A stretch of 55,593 nucleotides of DNA from Candidatus Gastranaerophilales bacterium (GTDB lineage: Bacteria; Cyanobacteriota; Vampirovibrionia; Gastranaerophilales; Gastranaerophilaceae), in the NCBI GenBank assembly GCA_944325315.1, contig CALVAA010000011.1, positions 1 to 55,593 on the forward strand, in the 5' to 3' direction. The notes under the pieces are model-generated. The model did not search any database and was not told where the DNA came from. It saw only the letters and a program-made list of their open reading frames with translations. The position numbers and the translations under genes were made by a program. Each line of letters starts with the position of its first letter. Positions within the stretch are counted from its first letter, which is position 1. Below, in pieces: positions 53,922 through 55,593 of the stretch.

Positions 53922-54100
53922 GTCATGCTGAATTTCCTAGAATTTAAAGAGCTGGAAACGAGCTAAAATTCCGGACACAGAGCGCATTTCAACATCTTAG
54001 CGATGTTAGTTGATAGATTCCAATTAAACACTATTAAAGTATAGACTGAAATCATACAATTATATACTTTGTAAGACCCTGAAGGAAGTTCAGGGTGACA
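53922..54100. repeat. Dispersed palindromic repeat, copy B
   Basis: Same organisation as copy A: GTCATGCTGAATTTCC with the partner TTTCAACATCT, then a shared spacer with AAACACTATTAAA, then TAAGACCCTGAAGG paired with TTCAGGGTGACA. The second palindrome is perfect here. It follows the TPR/propeller gene. The rest of 53837-54100 holds no other gene. Confidence 0.85.
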
Positions 54101-54772
54101 GTATGTAATTAGATGCAAATCAATAAATAAACGCAAACTTGACAAAAACAATAAAACACAATCAAACAATCCACAAATACCACTACCTGGAAACAGCAAA
54201 CAAACAAACCTTCAAAAACAAAACAACAAAACAAAAGAATCTAAAACTAACCATTCGAACAAGAAAATAAAACTACTTGACAAAATTCCCATTGAAAAAA
54301 AAGAAGAACTTACTGTATCAGCAAGATTCGTACCAAATGACCGGGATAGGAATAAGGAAAATGAAATCAATATTTCAAACAAACAGGAAGAACAAACAAA
54401 GGAGTAACCCAAAAGGCATTTGATGCGTATAATAAAAAGAATGGATTGCCCTTAAAAGATGTCAAAGACATTACTGTAGAAGAAGCAACAGAATTTTACA
54501 AAAAAGAATACCGGATTGCTTCAGGTGCTGATAAAATCAAAGACAAAAATCTTGCATATATGCACTTTGATTCAGCAATCAACCATGGAGTTAGTGGAGC
54601 TAAAAAACTACTTGAAGAATCAGAAGGAGACTTTGACAAGTACTATGAAGCGAGGAAAGAACTATATAGTGACCTTGCTAAAAAACCAAAACAACAAAAA
54701 TATTATAACGGCCGGATTAATAGGATTAATAGGATTGATAAAATAAGGAAGGAAAATATTTTAGAAGATTAA
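54101..54772 (+). pseudogene. Broken GH108-like muramidase remnant
   Basis: One frame (54446-54772, open upstream to about 54380) reads GVTQKAFDAYNKKNG, ITVEEATEFYKKEY and FDSAINHGVSGAKKLLEES. This matches the middle of GH108/endolysin-type muramidases. The N-terminal EGGY catalytic segment is missing. A second open frame (54101-54407, no ATG, Asn/Lys-rich) runs straight up to it; losing one A at 54398-54400 would explain the break between frames. Whether the two frames were one protein is inference. It begins directly after repeat copy B. Possible prophage or toxin remnant. Confidence 0.5.
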
Positions 54773-54789
54773 CCGGACAGGAACTCAAA

Positions 54790-55208
54790 TTATTTCAATA
54801 GTCCTTCCATATACTTGTTTAAATACATAGCTCTGTTTTTAACATATTCGTATTCATCATCTACTGCAAATAGATAAGGTTGATATGGCGGAATTGATAT
54901 GCTCTCAACCTTATTTATATATTTTTTACAGACTTTTCCCATTTCTTTTGGTTGTTTAAAAATTGCTCATATTGTGCTTTTGAAAGATAATTCTTTGCTG
55001 CATTAACTGTTTTATTGATTTCAATATTGTATTTATTTATTCCGTTTATAACGCATTGCGCCATGGTGTAATCACTTGTAAAATTAGTATCAATACACTT
55101 TTGTACTTCGTCTTCAATTTTTTTAAGTTCTTGTTGAGTTGAATAATCCTTTGCAGAGCAAACTGTTGTAGATAAAAGAATTAATAATAAAAATATATTT
55201 TTCTTCAT
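54790..55208 (-). pseudogene. LprI-like secreted protein, frameshifted
   Basis: The first 97 codons encode a signal peptide (ends TVCSA) and a Cys-containing helical domain (YTMAQCVINGINKYNIEINK, FLNNQKKWEKSVK) like LprI/DUF1311 lysozyme-inhibitor proteins, stopping at 54915. Reading continues in another frame as KYINKVESISIPPYQPY and VKNRAMYLNKYMEGLLK to a stop at 54790. One extra A in the run of six (T run on the plus strand near 54932-54937) restores a 139-residue protein. Either a real mutation, slippage control or a sequencing error. Confidence 0.6.
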
Positions 55209-55302
55209 GAGTTAATTTTAACATGTTCAAATAAAAACATCTAAGGATACAAAAGCAAATATCATTAAAAGTTTAAAATGAAGTCATTCCGCCCTATACC
55301 CC

Positions 55303-55382
55303 TAAGACCCTGAAGGGCACGCTTGTAAAGAGAATTTTAACTCAGCCCAGCTTCGCAAAATTCTGGGAACTTCAGGGTGACG
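55303..55382. repeat. Dispersed palindromic repeat, variant copy C
   Basis: TAAGACCCTGAAG (from 55303) and CTTCAGGGTGACG (to about 55382) are the outer palindrome. The interior contains GAATTTTAACTCAG and AAAATTCTGGGAAC, resembling the inner part of copies A and B. The 3' flank (55432-55459) shares AAATTATATTTATAT and ATTCATTACC with the 5' flank of copy A (35110-35137). Confidence 0.7.
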
Positions 55383-55444
55383 ATTACAAATGTGAATGTA
55401 AGCAAGTAAAATTATTTTTAATAATTCAAGTAAATTATATTTAT

Positions 55445-55593
55445 ATGCCATTCATTACCAAACATCATTTTTAAACCTACTTTAGAATCTCAACAAATTC
55501 AACCGCAACAACAAAGATTAAGAAATGTAAAAAAAGTATATACTTTTGAAATAACCCTCCGAAAAAACACTTTATCTATATATAAAAAAAGGA
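55445..55593 (+). other. Possible start of a further gene, frame broken
   Basis: ATG at 55445 gives only MPFITKHHF before a stop. The frame continuing after the T5 run (55468-55472) is open to the window end and reads KPTLESQQIQPQQQRLRNVK. One T fewer would join them. It may be the 5' end of a real gene cut by the window, or chance. Apart from repeat copy C nothing else is visible in 55209-55593. Confidence 0.25.

Noticed and set aside
1-55593. CRISPR arrays, rRNA genes, insertion sequences with transposase, replication origin
   Set aside because: No regularly spaced repeats, rRNA segments, transposase motifs or DnaA-box clusters were seen.

Overview
The window is AT-rich, gene-dense bacterial chromosome. 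It starts inside a tRNA-Trp gene and ends in an apparently decaying stretch. The cell looks Gram-negative (porin, beta-barrel and secreted proteins). Several traits resemble Cyanobacteria: a YvcK protein with an N-terminal membrane hairpin, lysA directly followed by a diadenylate cyclase gene, and a long NusB next to FtsY. With the low GC, these suggest the non-photosynthetic sister clade (Vampirovibrionia/Melainabacteria, perhaps Gastranaerophilales). That placement is an inference from gene content.

Layout. 1-2700: tRNA-Trp, secE, nusG, rplK, rplA, then a hairpin and a GtrA-like gene. 2775-6039: a cation diffusion facilitator fused to CBS and CorC domains, gpsA and a small secreted protein. 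6041-8586 (minus): a radical SAM protein and an AI-2E family permease. 8663-12919 (plus): lysA-cdaA-helicase operon. 12921-17530 (minus): unknown membrane protein, panC, panB, yvcK, pxpA-like. 17686-22078: arginase-family protein, secondary alcohol dehydrogenase, and the AmmeMemoRadiSam set as a Memo-AMMECR1 fusion divergent from its radical SAM partner. 22210-26720: tRNA-Ser, glycosyltransferase-like gene, lytic transglycosylase, coiled-coil secreted protein, porin, formate/nitrite channel. 26820-32633 (minus): comEC, ftsY, nusB, glycosyltransferase, apt. 32716-35078 (plus): prfB with its programmed frameshift, hisS. 35345-37672 (minus): a divergent GH13-like protein. 37769-44994 (minus): a six-gene hyfBCEFGI-type membrane complex whose catalytic subunit lacks the usual NiFe cysteine pairs. 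45139-52925: SIS isomerase, RlmD-type methyltransferase, TPR protein, YlxR, several unknown genes, tsaD. 52979-55593: a TPR/propeller protein, dispersed palindromic repeats and broken genes.

Most notable observations. (1) Many genes start with an ATG exactly six bases after a TATAAT-like box and have no Shine-Dalgarno, so leaderless mRNAs are probably common here. (2) A CDF transporter core carries a CBS/CorC regulatory tail. (3) The energy-converting complex looks like the hydrogenase-related (Ehr) type. (4) The two AmmeMemoRadiSam genes are separated by only 22 bases, with overlapping back-to-back -10 boxes. (5) A roughly 180-base palindromic repeat family is present. (6) Candidate single-base homopolymer frameshifts cluster in the last 1.2 kb.
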